From: Blastococcus saxobsidens
GTDB taxonomy: Bacteria > Actinomycetota > Actinomycetes > Mycobacteriales > Geodermatophilaceae
Direction: 5' to 3'
Assembly: GCF_010682065.1 (NCBI RefSeq)
Contig: NZ_JAAGWG010000002.1
Coordinates: 310,001 to 374,000 of the forward strand
Length of the DNA: 64,000 nucleotides
In this document: piece by piece, positions 50,024 to 58,467 of the stretch
Numbering within the stretch: position 1 is the first letter of the stretch
Layout of the letters: every line of letters begins with the position of its first letter
Program-made: the position numbers and the translations under genes
Notes under the pieces: generated by a model
Seen by the model: only the letters and a program-made list of their open reading frames with translations
Databases searched by the model: none
Told to the model about the DNA's origin: nothing

Positions 50024-50862
50024 GGCTGCTCCGTCCTCCCGGGGCCCGTCGCGGCGGCCGTCGTCTGCTGGGTGGCCGTCGTCCGCTGGGTGGCCGCGGC
50101 GTCGCGGAGCTCGATCAGGAGGTCGCGCGCGGCGGGGGCGACCCGCGCCGGCACGCCCAGCTCCTCCAGCTGCTCGGTCGCCGCGGTCATCTCGTCGGCC
50201 CGCCGGCGGGCGTGCGTGTGGGTGCCGTCCACGAGCCGGTCCACGGTGCGCTCGTCGAAGCCCGCCAGCTCCGCGGCGATGTTGCCGCGCAGCCAGTCCG
50301 CGCAGCCCGCCGCCTCCGCGCCGCGCAGCGCCTCCACCACGGCGGCGGCCAGTCCCTTGTAGAAGACGCTGCGCAGCAGCTTGCGCGAGATCGCCGTCCC
50401 GGCCGGGCCGGGCTGCAGGGTGACGTCGGCGCCGAGGCCGGAGAACACCTCGAGGAACCGGTCGGCGCCGTCCCCGGACACGAGCATCGGCGTGCGCAGA
50501 CCCTTGCCCGGCACCGGGGACATCAGGGCGACGTCGACCACGGGGACGTCGTGCGGCGCGGCCCGCTCCGCGAGCGCCACCTTGACCCCCGGGCTGGCGG
50601 TGTTGAGGTCGGCCCAGAGCGTGCCCGGGCGCAGCCCGGCGAGCGCGTTCTCCAGCGCGGTCATGGCGTCGTGCGAGCTGTTGACGCTGAGCACGATGTC
50701 GGCGCCGGCGACCGCGTCGGCCTCCGAGCCGCACGGCGCGACGCCGTCCACGGTCAGGCCCAGCGGGTCGTAGCCGCGCACGTCGGCGCCCGCGGCGACC
50801 AGGTCCCGGGCGATCTCCGAACCGGCCTCACCCAGGCCGAGCACCGCGACGGCCGCAGTCAC
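50020..50862 (-). CDS. NAD(P)-dependent oxidoreductase with DUF1932 C-terminal domain
   Basis: About 280 residues: a Rossmann start AAVAVLGLGEAGSEIARDLVAAG, a central VDVALMSPVPGKG, and a helical C-terminal half of the 6-phosphogluconate-dehydrogenase-like/DUF1932 type with RKLLRSVFYKGLAAAVVEAL. It should oxidise or reduce a hydroxy acid. It is translationally coupled on both sides within the ring-cleavage operon, so a role in the pathway is very likely, yet it is not one of the standard Lig enzymes. Confidence 0.82.
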   Translation of the reverse strand: MTAAVAVLGLGEAGSEIARDLVAAGADVRGYDPLGLTVDGVAPCGSEADAVAGADIVLSVNSSHDAMTALENALAGLRPGTLWADLNTASPGVKVALAERAAPHDVPVVDVALMSPVPGKGLRTPMLVSGDGADRFLEVFSGLGADVTLQPGPAGTAISRKLLRSVFYKGLAAAVVEALRGAEAAGCADWLRGNIAAELAGFDERTVDRLVDGTHTHARRRADEMTAATEQLEELGVPARVAPAARDLLIELRDAAATQRTTATQQTTAAATGPGRTEQP

Positions 50863-51815
50863 TCCCGGACCTCGACCGGCGGCGTGCCGTGGGTGTGGAA
50901 CGTGGAGATGGTCTGCAGACCCCACGCCTGCCCCTTCGCCCGCTCGGCCTCCGACCAGTCGACCGGCTGCCAGTCCGGCGCGAGCACCAGCCGGGCGGCG
51001 GGGTTGTCCAGCTCGATCCGGTTGCCGGCCGGCTCCCAGACGTAGAGGAAGAAGCTCTGCTGGATGGTGTGCTTGTGGGGCCCGGTCTCGATGTGCACGC
51101 CGTGCTCCAGCGCCAGGTCGGCGGCCCGGATGATGTCGTCGCGGCTGTCGACGGCGAAGGAGATGTGGTGCAGCCGGCCCGACGTGCCGGTCCGGTCCTT
51201 CGTCCAGACCGCGTTGTAGCCCTGGTTGGTGAAGGTGGTCCAGGTGCCGGCGATCTCACCGCTGTCCAGCACGATCTGCTCGGTGGTCATGGCGCCGAGG
51301 GTGTCGACGAAGAAGTCGCGGTTCTCCTGCGGGTTCACCCCGAGGTAGTTGATGTGGTCGATCCGCCGGACGCTGACACCGCGGCCGGGATAGGCCTGCG
51401 CCTGGTTCTTGAGCGCCGGCTTCAGGTCCCCCTCGGGCCGGTACCACTCGGTCTCGTAGTAGACGCCCATCTCGTGGCCGTCCGGGTCGGTGAAGACGTA
51501 GACCGGCCCGTAGCCCGGGTCGCCGTCCTGCCAGCCCTTGCCGAGACCGGTCCGCTCGATGGCCTCGACGCGGCGCTGCAGCGCCTCCGGCGTGCTGGCC
51601 CGGAAGTTCGTCCGGCCCACGCCCGGCTGCGGGGCGGCGGTCAGCTTGATGGTGGTGTTCTCGTAGTCGTCCCAGGCGCGCAGGAACACCGAGTCGCCGG
51701 AGGAGCCGTTCTCGGTCATCCCCAGGTACCGCACGAAGAAGTCCAGGCTCTCCTCCGGCTTGTGGGTCAGCAGCTCGATGTGGGCGAGGTGCGCGATGTC
51801 GTGCAGGGGTGGCAT
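50859..51815 (-). CDS. VOC-family extradiol ring-cleavage dioxygenase
   Basis: 318 residues, two vicinal-oxygen-chelate modules. The C-terminal one carries the Fe(II) triad: His154 (RRIDHINYLG), His216/217 (GRLHHISF) and Glu268 (GNRIELDN), spaced as in catechol 2,3-dioxygenase. It should open a catechol-type ring next to the hydroxyls using oxygen. Gallate and protocatechuate 4,5-dioxygenases of the known pathways belong to the unrelated LigAB class, so this is a different enzyme in the same place. ATG 51815 has AGGAG upstream. Confidence 0.9.
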   Translation of the reverse strand: MPPLHDIAHLAHIELLTHKPEESLDFFVRYLGMTENGSSGDSVFLRAWDDYENTTIKLTAAPQPGVGRTNFRASTPEALQRRVEAIERTGLGKGWQDGDPGYGPVYVFTDPDGHEMGVYYETEWYRPEGDLKPALKNQAQAYPGRGVSVRRIDHINYLGVNPQENRDFFVDTLGAMTTEQIVLDSGEIAGTWTTFTNQGYNAVWTKDRTGTSGRLHHISFAVDSRDDIIRAADLALEHGVHIETGPHKHTIQQSFFLYVWEPAGNRIELDNPAARLVLAPDWQPVDWSEAERAKGQAWGLQTISTFHTHGTPPVEVRE

Positions 51816-51854
51816 GGGAGCTCCTGGGAGTCGGGGCGTGCGAGAGATCGAGGG

Positions 51855-52934
51855 TCAGGCGCGCGGGAAGGCCGTCCCGTCGAAGAGCTTGCGGGCGGTG
51901 CGCACGACCGCGGACCGCTCGGCCCGCGGCGGGGTCCCGGAGGCGTCGACCACGACGTCGACGAGCAGGTGCCCCGTCGGGTGCTCCACGTCCACCTGCG
52001 AGGTGTCGGTCGGCCACGACCGGGTCAGCTCGTGGCCGACGGCGCCGGGCAGCCGCATGCCGGTGACCACGCTGACCGCCCCGAGCACGCCGATCGAGGA
52101 GTGCGGCTGGACGGGGATGAACGAGCGGGTGCACACCTGTCCGCCGTCGCGCGGCGGGGCCAGCAGGACCGTCTTGGGCACCGATGCGGTGGCGACGTCC
52201 CCCATGCCCATCAGCTGTGCGGCCTTGCGCCGGAAGGTGTCCACGCGCTCGAGCAGGCCTGTGTCGGCGGCGAGCTCCTCGTGCGACTCGTAGCCGGTCA
52301 GGCCGAACGCCTCGGCGAGGGCCAGGACGACCGGCATCCCGTTGTCGACGCAGGTGACCTCGATGCCCTCGACGGTGTCGCGGACGTGCCCGGTGGGCAG
52401 CAGCGCGCCGGTCGAGGAGCCCTCGGTGTCGGTGAAGGCGAGCACCACCGGCGCGGCCGTGCCGGGCACGCCGGCGATCGCGACCTCGCCGCGGTACTCC
52501 ACCCGGCCGCCCGGCGTCGGGAAGGTGGCCACGGCGATGCTGCCGGAGTTCACCATCCGGATGCGCACGGTCGTCTCGTCGTCCGCGGCCGGGACCAGGC
52601 CGCGCTCGACGGCGAAGGGCCCCACGCCGGCGAGGATGTTGCCGCAGTTCTGCCGGTCGCTGACGGTCGCCTCGTCCACGCCGAGCTGCAGGAACAGGTA
52701 GTCGACGTCCACGTCCGGGTCCGCCGACCTCGAGACCACCGCGACCTTGCTGGTGAGCGTCGTCCCGCCGCCCAGGCCGTCGATCTGCCGCGGGTCGGGG
52801 GTGCCCATGAGCCGGAGCAGCAGGTCGTCGCGCTGCGCCGGGTCGGCCGGCAGGTGCTCGGCCTCGAAGTAGAGGCCGCGGGAGGTGCCGGCGCGCAGCA
52901 TCGTGCAGCGGACACCTGAGTCGTCGTAGCTCAC
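51855..52934 (-). CDS. galD: 4-oxalomesaconate tautomerase (GalD/PrpF family)
   Basis: About 359 residues, PrpF/diaminopimelate-epimerase-like fold. MLRAGTSRGLYFEAEHLP at the start, DGLGGGTTLTSKVAVVSRS, SDRQNCGNILAGVGPFAVERG with the catalytic-type Cys, and CVDNGMPVVLA match the family. GalD-type members interconvert keto and enol forms of 4-oxalomesaconate, the step before LigJ. Its GTG overlaps the aldolase stop. PrpF (aconitate isomerase) is the alternative, but the neighbours favour GalD. Confidence 0.88.
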   Translation of the reverse strand: MSYDDSGVRCTMLRAGTSRGLYFEAEHLPADPAQRDDLLLRLMGTPDPRQIDGLGGGTTLTSKVAVVSRSADPDVDVDYLFLQLGVDEATVSDRQNCGNILAGVGPFAVERGLVPAADDETTVRIRMVNSGSIAVATFPTPGGRVEYRGEVAIAGVPGTAAPVVLAFTDTEGSSTGALLPTGHVRDTVEGIEVTCVDNGMPVVLALAEAFGLTGYESHEELAADTGLLERVDTFRRKAAQLMGMGDVATASVPKTVLLAPPRDGGQVCTRSFIPVQPHSSIGVLGAVSVVTGMRLPGAVGHELTRSWPTDTSQVDVEHPTGHLLVDVVVDASGTPPRAERSAVVRTARKLFDGTAFPRA

Positions 52935-53635
52935 CTCTGGTCCTCCGCGTACTTCTCGTACGGGACGTACTCGATGCCGAAGTCCGCCAGCCGGTCGCGC
53001 AGGCCGTAGCGGTCCAGCCCGAGCTCCCCCTGCTGGAAGGCGGCGCGGCTGGCGGCCTCCTTGTCCAGCCGGGCCTGCGACGAGGTGAGCGCCCGGGGCA
53101 CGTCGGCGCGGGGCACCACCATCACGCCGTCGTCGTCGGCCACCACGACGTCGCCCGGGTGGACGGTCTGCCCGCCGATGACGACCGGCACGTTGACCGC
53201 GCCGGCCGTGGCCTTCACCGAGCCCTGCGCGCTGACCGCCCGGGACCAGGCCGGGAAGCCCATCTCGCGCAGCTCGGCGACGTCGCGGACCCCGCTGGCC
53301 AGCACCACGCCCCGGACACCGCGCTGGGCGAGCGCCGTGGCGAACAGCTCGCCGAACAGCCCGTCGGTGGACGGCGAGTTGGTGGCGACGACGAGCACGT
53401 CGCCGGGGCGGCACTGCTCGACCGCCACGTGGATCATCAGGTTGTCCCCGGGCCAGCAGAGGACGGTGACGGCGGTGCCGCCGATCCGCGCGCCGGACCA
53501 GGCCGGGCGGAACTCGGGGCCCAGGTAGCCGACCCGGCCGAGCGCCTCGTGCACGGTGGCCACGCCGAACTCGCCGAGCTGCTGGGCATCCCCGGCGTCG
53601 GCGCGCGGCGGATCGGTGACGACGACGTTCCTCAT
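52931..53635 (-). CDS. ligK: 4-carboxy-4-hydroxy-2-oxoadipate aldolase (LigK/GalC, RraA-like)
   Basis: 234 residues. RraA-fold features: GVATVHEALGRVGYLGPEFRP, VEQCRPGDVLVVATNS, GVVLASGVRDVAELREMGFPAWSRAVS, VHPGDVVVADDDGVMVVPRADV and the C-terminal LDRYGLRDRLADFGIEY typical of CHA aldolases. It splits 4-carboxy-4-hydroxy-2-oxoadipate into pyruvate and oxaloacetate. The ATG overlaps the GntR stop (ATGA) with GGAGGA upstream. Confidence 0.92.
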   Translation of the reverse strand: MRNVVVTDPPRADAGDAQQLGEFGVATVHEALGRVGYLGPEFRPAWSGARIGGTAVTVLCWPGDNLMIHVAVEQCRPGDVLVVATNSPSTDGLFGELFATALAQRGVRGVVLASGVRDVAELREMGFPAWSRAVSAQGSVKATAGAVNVPVVIGGQTVHPGDVVVADDDGVMVVPRADVPRALTSSQARLDKEAASRAAFQQGELGLDRYGLRDRLADFGIEYVPYEKYAEDQR

Positions 53636-54282
53636 GCTGTTCCTCCGGACGGGCTGGGCTCGGACAACGCGGTGATGACGCCGCGGAGGTGGGTGGTCGC
53701 CGCTGCCTCGGCGCGCTCGGGGTCGCGGGCGGTGATCGCGTCCACCAGCGCGGTGAGCCCGCTGAGGCTCACGCGGGGGCGGCCGGGCCGCAGCGAGAGC
53801 CGGAACTGGTGGCGCACCAGCTGGGCCTGCAGCCGGCCGACCAGGTCCGCCGCGATCGGGTGGCGGGCGGCCTCGGCGACCATGCCGTACAGCTGCTGGA
53901 TGAGCTCCGAGTACTTCTGGACGTCGCCGGAGTCCACCGTCGCGGTCATGGTGCCCAGGTGGGCGCGCAACCGATCGGCCTCGGCGTCGGTGATCAGCTC
54001 CGCCGCCTTGCGGGCGAGCAGGCCCTCGAGCGGCACCCGGCACTCGGTGATGGCGATGGCCTCCTCGGTGGAGACCATCCGGACGCGGGCGCCCTTGTTC
54101 GGGATCCGCTCCACGAGCCCCTCGGCGGCCAGCGCGTCGATCGCCATGCGCGCGGCGCTGCGGCTCACCCCGGTCCGGCTGACCAGCTCGGCCTCGACCA
54201 GCCGGTACCCCGGCGGCATGTCACCGCGGGAGATCGCGACCCGAAGGGCGCGCTCCGCCATTTCCTGAGCCGCGGACGCCAT
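53632..54282 (-). CDS. GntR-family (FCD) regulator of the aromatic operon
   Basis: 216 residues: winged helix (ALRVAISRGDMPPGYRLVEAELVSRTGVSRSAARMAIDALAAEGLVERIPNKGARV region, residues 8-65) and an FCD effector domain with metal-type His residues (EAARHPIAADLV, LVRHQF). It is the first gene of the operon and overlaps ligK, so it controls its own level. The mRNA appears leaderless: the -10 TAACGT ends seven bases before the ATG. Confidence 0.92.
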   Translation of the reverse strand: MASAAQEMAERALRVAISRGDMPPGYRLVEAELVSRTGVSRSAARMAIDALAAEGLVERIPNKGARVRMVSTEEAIAITECRVPLEGLLARKAAELITDAEADRLRAHLGTMTATVDSGDVQKYSELIQQLYGMVAEAARHPIAADLVGRLQAQLVRHQFRLSLRPGRPRVSLSGLTALVDAITARDPERAEAAATTHLRGVITALSEPSPSGGTA

Positions 54283-54288
54283 GGCCGC

Positions 54289-54336
54289 ACGTTAATCCAC
54301 CGGAGCGGGATTGCCAACGATTCTGTACGCAATCGT
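54289..54336 (-). promoter_or_regulatory. Promoter and putative operator of the aromatic operon
   Basis: On the minus strand: -35 TTGGCA (54317-54312), 17-bp spacer, -10 TAACGT (54294-54289), which places the transcript start at or next to the ATG at 54282. The -35 lies in CGGGATTGCCAACGATTCTG (54306-54325, plus strand), 18/20 identical to an element at the Liv operon promoter. ACGATT/AATCGT (54317-54322, 54331-54336) adds an inverted repeat. Confidence 0.65.
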
Positions 54337-54394
54337 CCGAACGCCGGTCCGCCGGGACCGGACGGCCCTCCGACAGCACCCCTGGGAGGAGCGA

Positions 54395-55072
54395 CTAGGC
54401 CCGGACGGGCTCCGGGAGCAGCGCGTCGACGAGCTCCTGCACGTGGGCCCTGGCGGCAGCCTCGGCGGCCTCGGCCCGTCGCTCTCCGACGGCGTCGACC
54501 ACCCGCGCCAGCCCGGCGACCGATCGCCCGGCCTGCCCGGGACGGAGCAGCAGCTGGAACTCGTGCCGCACGATCCGTCCCTCCAGCTGCGCCACCAGCG
54601 ACGAGGCCATGGGGTGGTCCGCCAGCTCCCGCAGCAGCCGGTGGTGCTCCCGGACCAGCGTCGAGCACTCGAGCAGCTCCTGGTCGGCCACGGCTCGCTG
54701 CATCCGCAGGAGGTTGTCCCGCAGGTCGTCGGCCCGGCCACCCGTCGCGTTCTGCGCCGCCTTGTGCGCCAGGAGGCCGTCGAGGACCTGCCGGCACTCC
54801 AGGACGGCCACCGCCTCGGCCGTGGAGACGACCCGCACCCGCGCCCCGCGGTGGGGGATCCGCTCGACCAGCCCCTCGGCGATGAGCACGTCCAGGGCCA
54901 GCCGGGCGCTGTTGCGCGTCACCCCGTAGCGCTCCCCCAGCTCCGGCTCGACGAGCCACTGGCCCGGGGCGACGGCGCCGCGCACGATCTCGGCTCGGAG
55001 CCCCTGCTCGGCGATGCGCTTGGCGCGCACACCGCGGAGCAGGTGCGCGCCCTCGCCGGTCGAGTGGGCCAC
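54395..55072 (-). CDS. Second GntR-family (FCD) regulator
   Basis: About 225 residues, paralogous to the neighbouring GntR protein by architecture and many shared blocks (LVEPELGERYGVTRNSARLALDVLIAEGLVERIPHRGARVRVVST region versus its neighbour). FCD domain with HHRLLRELADHPMASSLV and IVRHEF. The GTG at 55072 was chosen; the open frame extends to 55192 through a hairpin, so the longer form is unlikely. It lies between the Liv operon and the aromatic operon, possibly the product of a local duplication. Confidence 0.88.
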   Translation of the reverse strand: MAHSTGEGAHLLRGVRAKRIAEQGLRAEIVRGAVAPGQWLVEPELGERYGVTRNSARLALDVLIAEGLVERIPHRGARVRVVSTAEAVAVLECRQVLDGLLAHKAAQNATGGRADDLRDNLLRMQRAVADQELLECSTLVREHHRLLRELADHPMASSLVAQLEGRIVRHEFQLLLRPGQAGRSVAGLARVVDAVGERRAEAAEAAARAHVQELVDALLPEPVRA

Positions 55073-55172
55073 CGGCTCACCGTAGGGACCGCGGACGGGA
55101 GATCTCAAGGGATGGCCCGTTCCGATACGTCGCCGTCCCCCCCAGGGGGGCGCGACGAGCCGCCCCGGACGA

Positions 55173-55209
55173 CGGAGGGGCGGCCCGTCCACGACGAACC
55201 GCCCCTCCG
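55173..55209 (-). terminator. Hairpin after the Liv binding-protein gene
   Basis: CGGAGGGGCGG (55173-55183) and CCGCCCCTCCG (55199-55209) form an 11-bp perfect stem, 13 bp past the stop of the binding-protein gene. Likely end of the Liv operon. Confidence 0.7.
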
Positions 55210-55222
55210 CATCACGCCGGGA

Positions 55223-56476
55223 TCACCCGAAGGACTCGACCGTGTCGTAGCCCTTGCCGTTGAACTTCTGCACGTTCAGCGTCGAGACCGCGGGCTGACC
55301 GTCCTCGCTGGTGGTCACGGACGTGCCCTCCAGCATGAGCGGCGCCTGGAAGCCCTCGATGCCGCGCAGCGCCTCCATGAAGTTCTCACGGGTCGGCTCG
55401 GTCATCTCCGCGAACGCCTGCTCGAGGGTCGCGCCGACCATCCAGCTCCACTGGCAGTGCGGGAACGCCGGCGGGTCCTGGTAGTCGCCGTGCTCCTTGA
55501 GGGCCGCCAGGTAGGCCTGAACGTCCTCGTCCTGGGCGAAGGCCGGGCTGGCCGGCGCCTTCGCGAAGGAGACCGAGTAGATGCCGGGGTAGGCAGCGGC
55601 GCCGCCGGGCTCCAGGATCGCGCCGGGGCTGGAGGTGTTGGACGGCAGGAACCAGCTGGGCTTCCAGTTGAGCTGCTGCGCCTTCTGCAGCGCAGAGATC
55701 ATCAGCGGGGTCACCGACATCGCGTTGAAGAAGACGTCGGCACCGCTGTTGGCGAGCTCGGTGAGCTGCGCGTCGACGGAGGTGTCGGTCGCCTCGTAGG
55801 TGAGCTCCTCGACGACCTCGATGTTGTCCGCACCCTCGATGGCCGACTTGAAGCCCTCGACGTAGCCCTCGCCGTAGTCGTCGTTCTGCGACAGGATCGC
55901 GACCTTGTGCTCCTCGGTCGAGGAGGCGAGCAGCTCGCCGAAGGCCTCGCCCTCGTTCTGGTAGATCGGCACGAAGCCGAGCTGCCAGGGGCTCTCGTCG
56001 GTGTCGCTGAACAGCGGGTCGCCGGTCATGACCAGCACCTGCGGCACCTCGTCGGCGATGGCCGCGTCACGCCAGGCGCGGTTCGTCGGCGTGCCCAGGC
56101 CCGCGGTCATCGCGAAGACCTCGTTCTTGAGCTGGTCGTAGTTGGCCTTGGCCTGCTGCGGGTCGTAGGTGTCGTCCAGCGCCCGGATGTCGACCGTGCG
56201 GGTCTTCCCGTCGCCGAACTCGACGCCGCCCTCGGCGTTCTTCGCACCGAAGTACGCCTTGACGCCGGCGACCGTGCAGGTGCCCGGACCGGCGGTGGCG
56301 CCGCTCAGCGGGGTGGTGATGCCGAGCGTGACCGACTCGTCGGTGATGCCGGGGCTGGCCGAGGCGCCGCCCTCGCCGCCGCCGTCGCCTTCACGACCAC
56401 AGGCCGTGAGGGTCAGCGCGAGCGCCGAGACGACAGCGACACCGCGGGCAGTACGCGATCGAAAGTGCGTGTTCAT
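55223..56476 (-). CDS. Liv-type ABC transporter substrate-binding lipoprotein
   Basis: 417 residues. Lipoprotein signal with LTLTACGREG (Cys26), a Gly/Ser-rich linker, then a type I binding-protein domain (ITDESVTLGITTPLSGATAG, KVAILSQNDDYGEGYVEGF, ADVFFNAMS). It catches substrate outside the membrane. In this neighbourhood an aromatic acid is likelier than a branched amino acid. It is last in the operon (ATGA overlap with livM), an unusual place, since binding proteins usually come first. Confidence 0.9.
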   Translation of the reverse strand: MNTHFRSRTARGVAVVSALALTLTACGREGDGGGEGGASASPGITDESVTLGITTPLSGATAGPGTCTVAGVKAYFGAKNAEGGVEFGDGKTRTVDIRALDDTYDPQQAKANYDQLKNEVFAMTAGLGTPTNRAWRDAAIADEVPQVLVMTGDPLFSDTDESPWQLGFVPIYQNEGEAFGELLASSTEEHKVAILSQNDDYGEGYVEGFKSAIEGADNIEVVEELTYEATDTSVDAQLTELANSGADVFFNAMSVTPLMISALQKAQQLNWKPSWFLPSNTSSPGAILEPGGAAAYPGIYSVSFAKAPASPAFAQDEDVQAYLAALKEHGDYQDPPAFPHCQWSWMVGATLEQAFAEMTEPTRENFMEALRGIEGFQAPLMLEGTSVTTSEDGQPAVSTLNVQKFNGKGYDTVESFG

Positions 56477-57585
56477 GCGAGACCTTGCCTCTCTCTCTCA
56501 GATCCCTCCGCCGCGGTGCCCGACCCTGCGGTGGACGACGGAGTGGTTGGTGGGGCGCCCGGACCGCGGTCGGCGCCGGAGCGCCGGCGGCCGCGGGCCA
56601 GTACGCGGGGCAGCGACGCGAGGCCGCCGGGGAGGACGAAGAGGACGATCAGCAGGACCGCTCCCTGCAGCAGCGCCGTGAGGCTGGCGTCGACCGCGTT
56701 CGTCAGCTGCGGGACCAGCACGTACCAGGCCCCACCGAGGATCGAGCCCACGATGCTGCCGGCGCCGCCGATGACCATCGCGGCGAGCAGCTCGATGGAG
56801 TGCCCGAAGCTCATGGTCTCCGGCGAGGTGTACTGGATGACGAGCATGTAGAGGAAGCCGCTCACGCCGCCGATCAGCGAGGCGATCGTGAACGCCAGCA
56901 CCTTGTACCGGTACGGCGAGATGCCCATCGAGGAGGCGACGTTCTCGTTGCCCTTGACGATCGCGAAGGCCCGGCCGTACTTGCCGCGCACGAGGTAGCG
57001 GGTCAGCAGGAAGACCACGCCGCCGATGACCAGCACGAGGTACAGCTGCCACTGGTCGTCGTAGAGCCCGGTCCACTCCGGCGTCTCGGCGAACCTCGCC
57101 GACAGCCCCTGGGAGCCGCCGGTGAACTCGCTCAGCCGCTTGGCGAGCGGCACGCCGACGATCGGCAGCGCGACGGTGACCATCGCGATCGCCAGCCCGC
57201 CCAGACGCGCCGCGGCGAGCGCCACGATCAGCCCGGCCACCGCGGGGATCAGGCAGGCCAGCACGAAGACCAGAACGATGTTCCAGTCGTTCTGGACGCC
57301 GTACGCCGTGACGTACGCGCCGACGCCGAGGAAGAAGATCTGCCCGAGCGAGACCTGGCCGGTGTAGCCCATCACGACGTTGAGCCCCAGCACGGCGACG
57401 GCGAAGACGCCGATGCGGGCGACCGTCTCGTTGGCGAACTCCGGCAGCACCAGGGGCAGGACGGCGAGCACGACGGCGACCACCAGCGGGAACGCCATGC
57501 GCACCCACGGGCGCTGCCGGAAGGACTGGCCGGCCGGGGACGGGGTGGACGGGGACGAGGTGGAGAGGGACGAGGCGGAGGCCAT
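56473..57585 (-). CDS. livM: Liv-type ABC permease (LivM)
   Basis: About 370 residues with about ten membrane helices. LivM features: LNVVMGYTGQVSLGQIFFLGVGAY, then GKYGRAFAIVKGNENVASSMGISPYRYKVLAF near residue 215 (the ATPase-contact loop), and SIELLAAMVIGGAGSIVGSILG. The C-terminus adds a 35-residue Pro/Ser/Thr-rich cytoplasmic tail. ATG 57585 overlaps the livH stop by one base. Confidence 0.93.
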   Translation of the reverse strand: MASASSLSTSSPSTPSPAGQSFRQRPWVRMAFPLVVAVVLAVLPLVLPEFANETVARIGVFAVAVLGLNVVMGYTGQVSLGQIFFLGVGAYVTAYGVQNDWNIVLVFVLACLIPAVAGLIVALAAARLGGLAIAMVTVALPIVGVPLAKRLSEFTGGSQGLSARFAETPEWTGLYDDQWQLYLVLVIGGVVFLLTRYLVRGKYGRAFAIVKGNENVASSMGISPYRYKVLAFTIASLIGGVSGFLYMLVIQYTSPETMSFGHSIELLAAMVIGGAGSIVGSILGGAWYVLVPQLTNAVDASLTALLQGAVLLIVLFVLPGGLASLPRVLARGRRRSGADRGPGAPPTTPSSTAGSGTAAEGSERERQGLA

Positions 57586-58466
57586 CACACACGCACCACG
57601 GTTTTCCGGCCGAACAGGCCCTGAGGTCGGACGATGAGCACGACGAAGAGGAGGATGAACGGCACCGCGACCTTGAGGTCGTAGCCGATGAACGGGACGT
57701 AGACCGCCGCCAGGTTCTCCAGGACGCCGATGATCCAGGCCGCGACGACGACGCCGACCGGGCTGGTGAGACCGCCGAGGATGACCGCGGCCAGCGCGTA
57801 CACGAGGGCGTTGTCGAGCATCCCCGGCGTCAGCGTGAGCTGCGGCGCCACGAGCGCGCCGGCCACGGCGCCCAGCACCGCCGCCAGGCCCCACCCGACC
57901 ATGAGCAGGCGTCCGACGGGGAGCCCGGAGAACGCCGCCGACTGCGGGTTGATCGCGACCGCCCGCAGCGCCAGGCCCAGCTTGGTGCCGACGAAGAGGG
58001 CCTGCAGCAGGATCATCGCCACGACGATGACGGCCGTGGTGCCGATCGAGCGGATGCTCACCGAGACACCCAGGAACGACACCGTGTCGAGCGGGAAGAG
58101 CGACGGGAACTGCTGGTTGTTGTACGTCCAGAGCCACCCGGCGATACCCGTGATCAGGGTGAGCAGGCCGATCGTGGCCACGACGGCGGTGTCGGGGTCA
58201 CCCCGCTCGAACCGCCGCATCAGCCACCGCTCGACGACCGCGCCGAGGGCGAAGGAGAAGACGATCGACAGCAGGATGGCGACGATCAGCGGGAGGCCCT
58301 GGTTCGTCAGCCACCAGGCGAAGTACGCCGCGAGCACGGCCATGCCGCCCTGGGCGAAGTTGATCAGGCCGGTCGCCTGGTGGACGAGCACGATCGCGAG
58401 GGCGATCGCCGCGTAGACGGAGCCGGTGGACAGGCCGTCGACGACGAGTTGGATGAAGGTCCCCAT
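57585..58466 (-). CDS. livH: Liv-type ABC permease (LivH)
   Basis: 293 residues with about eight membrane helices: STGSVYAAIALAIVLVHQATGLINFAQGGMAVLAAY at the start, the GLALRAVAINPQSAAFSG loop, and ILGGLTSPVGVVVAAWIIGVLE. Together with LivM it forms the channel. Starts one base past the livF stop and is translationally linked to livM. Confidence 0.94.
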   Translation of the reverse strand: MGTFIQLVVDGLSTGSVYAAIALAIVLVHQATGLINFAQGGMAVLAAYFAWWLTNQGLPLIVAILLSIVFSFALGAVVERWLMRRFERGDPDTAVVATIGLLTLITGIAGWLWTYNNQQFPSLFPLDTVSFLGVSVSIRSIGTTAVIVVAMILLQALFVGTKLGLALRAVAINPQSAAFSGLPVGRLLMVGWGLAAVLGAVAGALVAPQLTLTPGMLDNALVYALAAVILGGLTSPVGVVVAAWIIGVLENLAAVYVPFIGYDLKVAVPFILLFVVLIVRPQGLFGRKTVVRV

Positions 58467-58467
58467 G

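Noticed and set aside
49000-54282. Propionate (prp) or methylcitrate cluster, because of the PrpF-like protein
   Set aside because: No methylcitrate synthase, dehydratase or lyase is nearby, while LigJ- and RraA-type aldolase genes are directly coupled to it.
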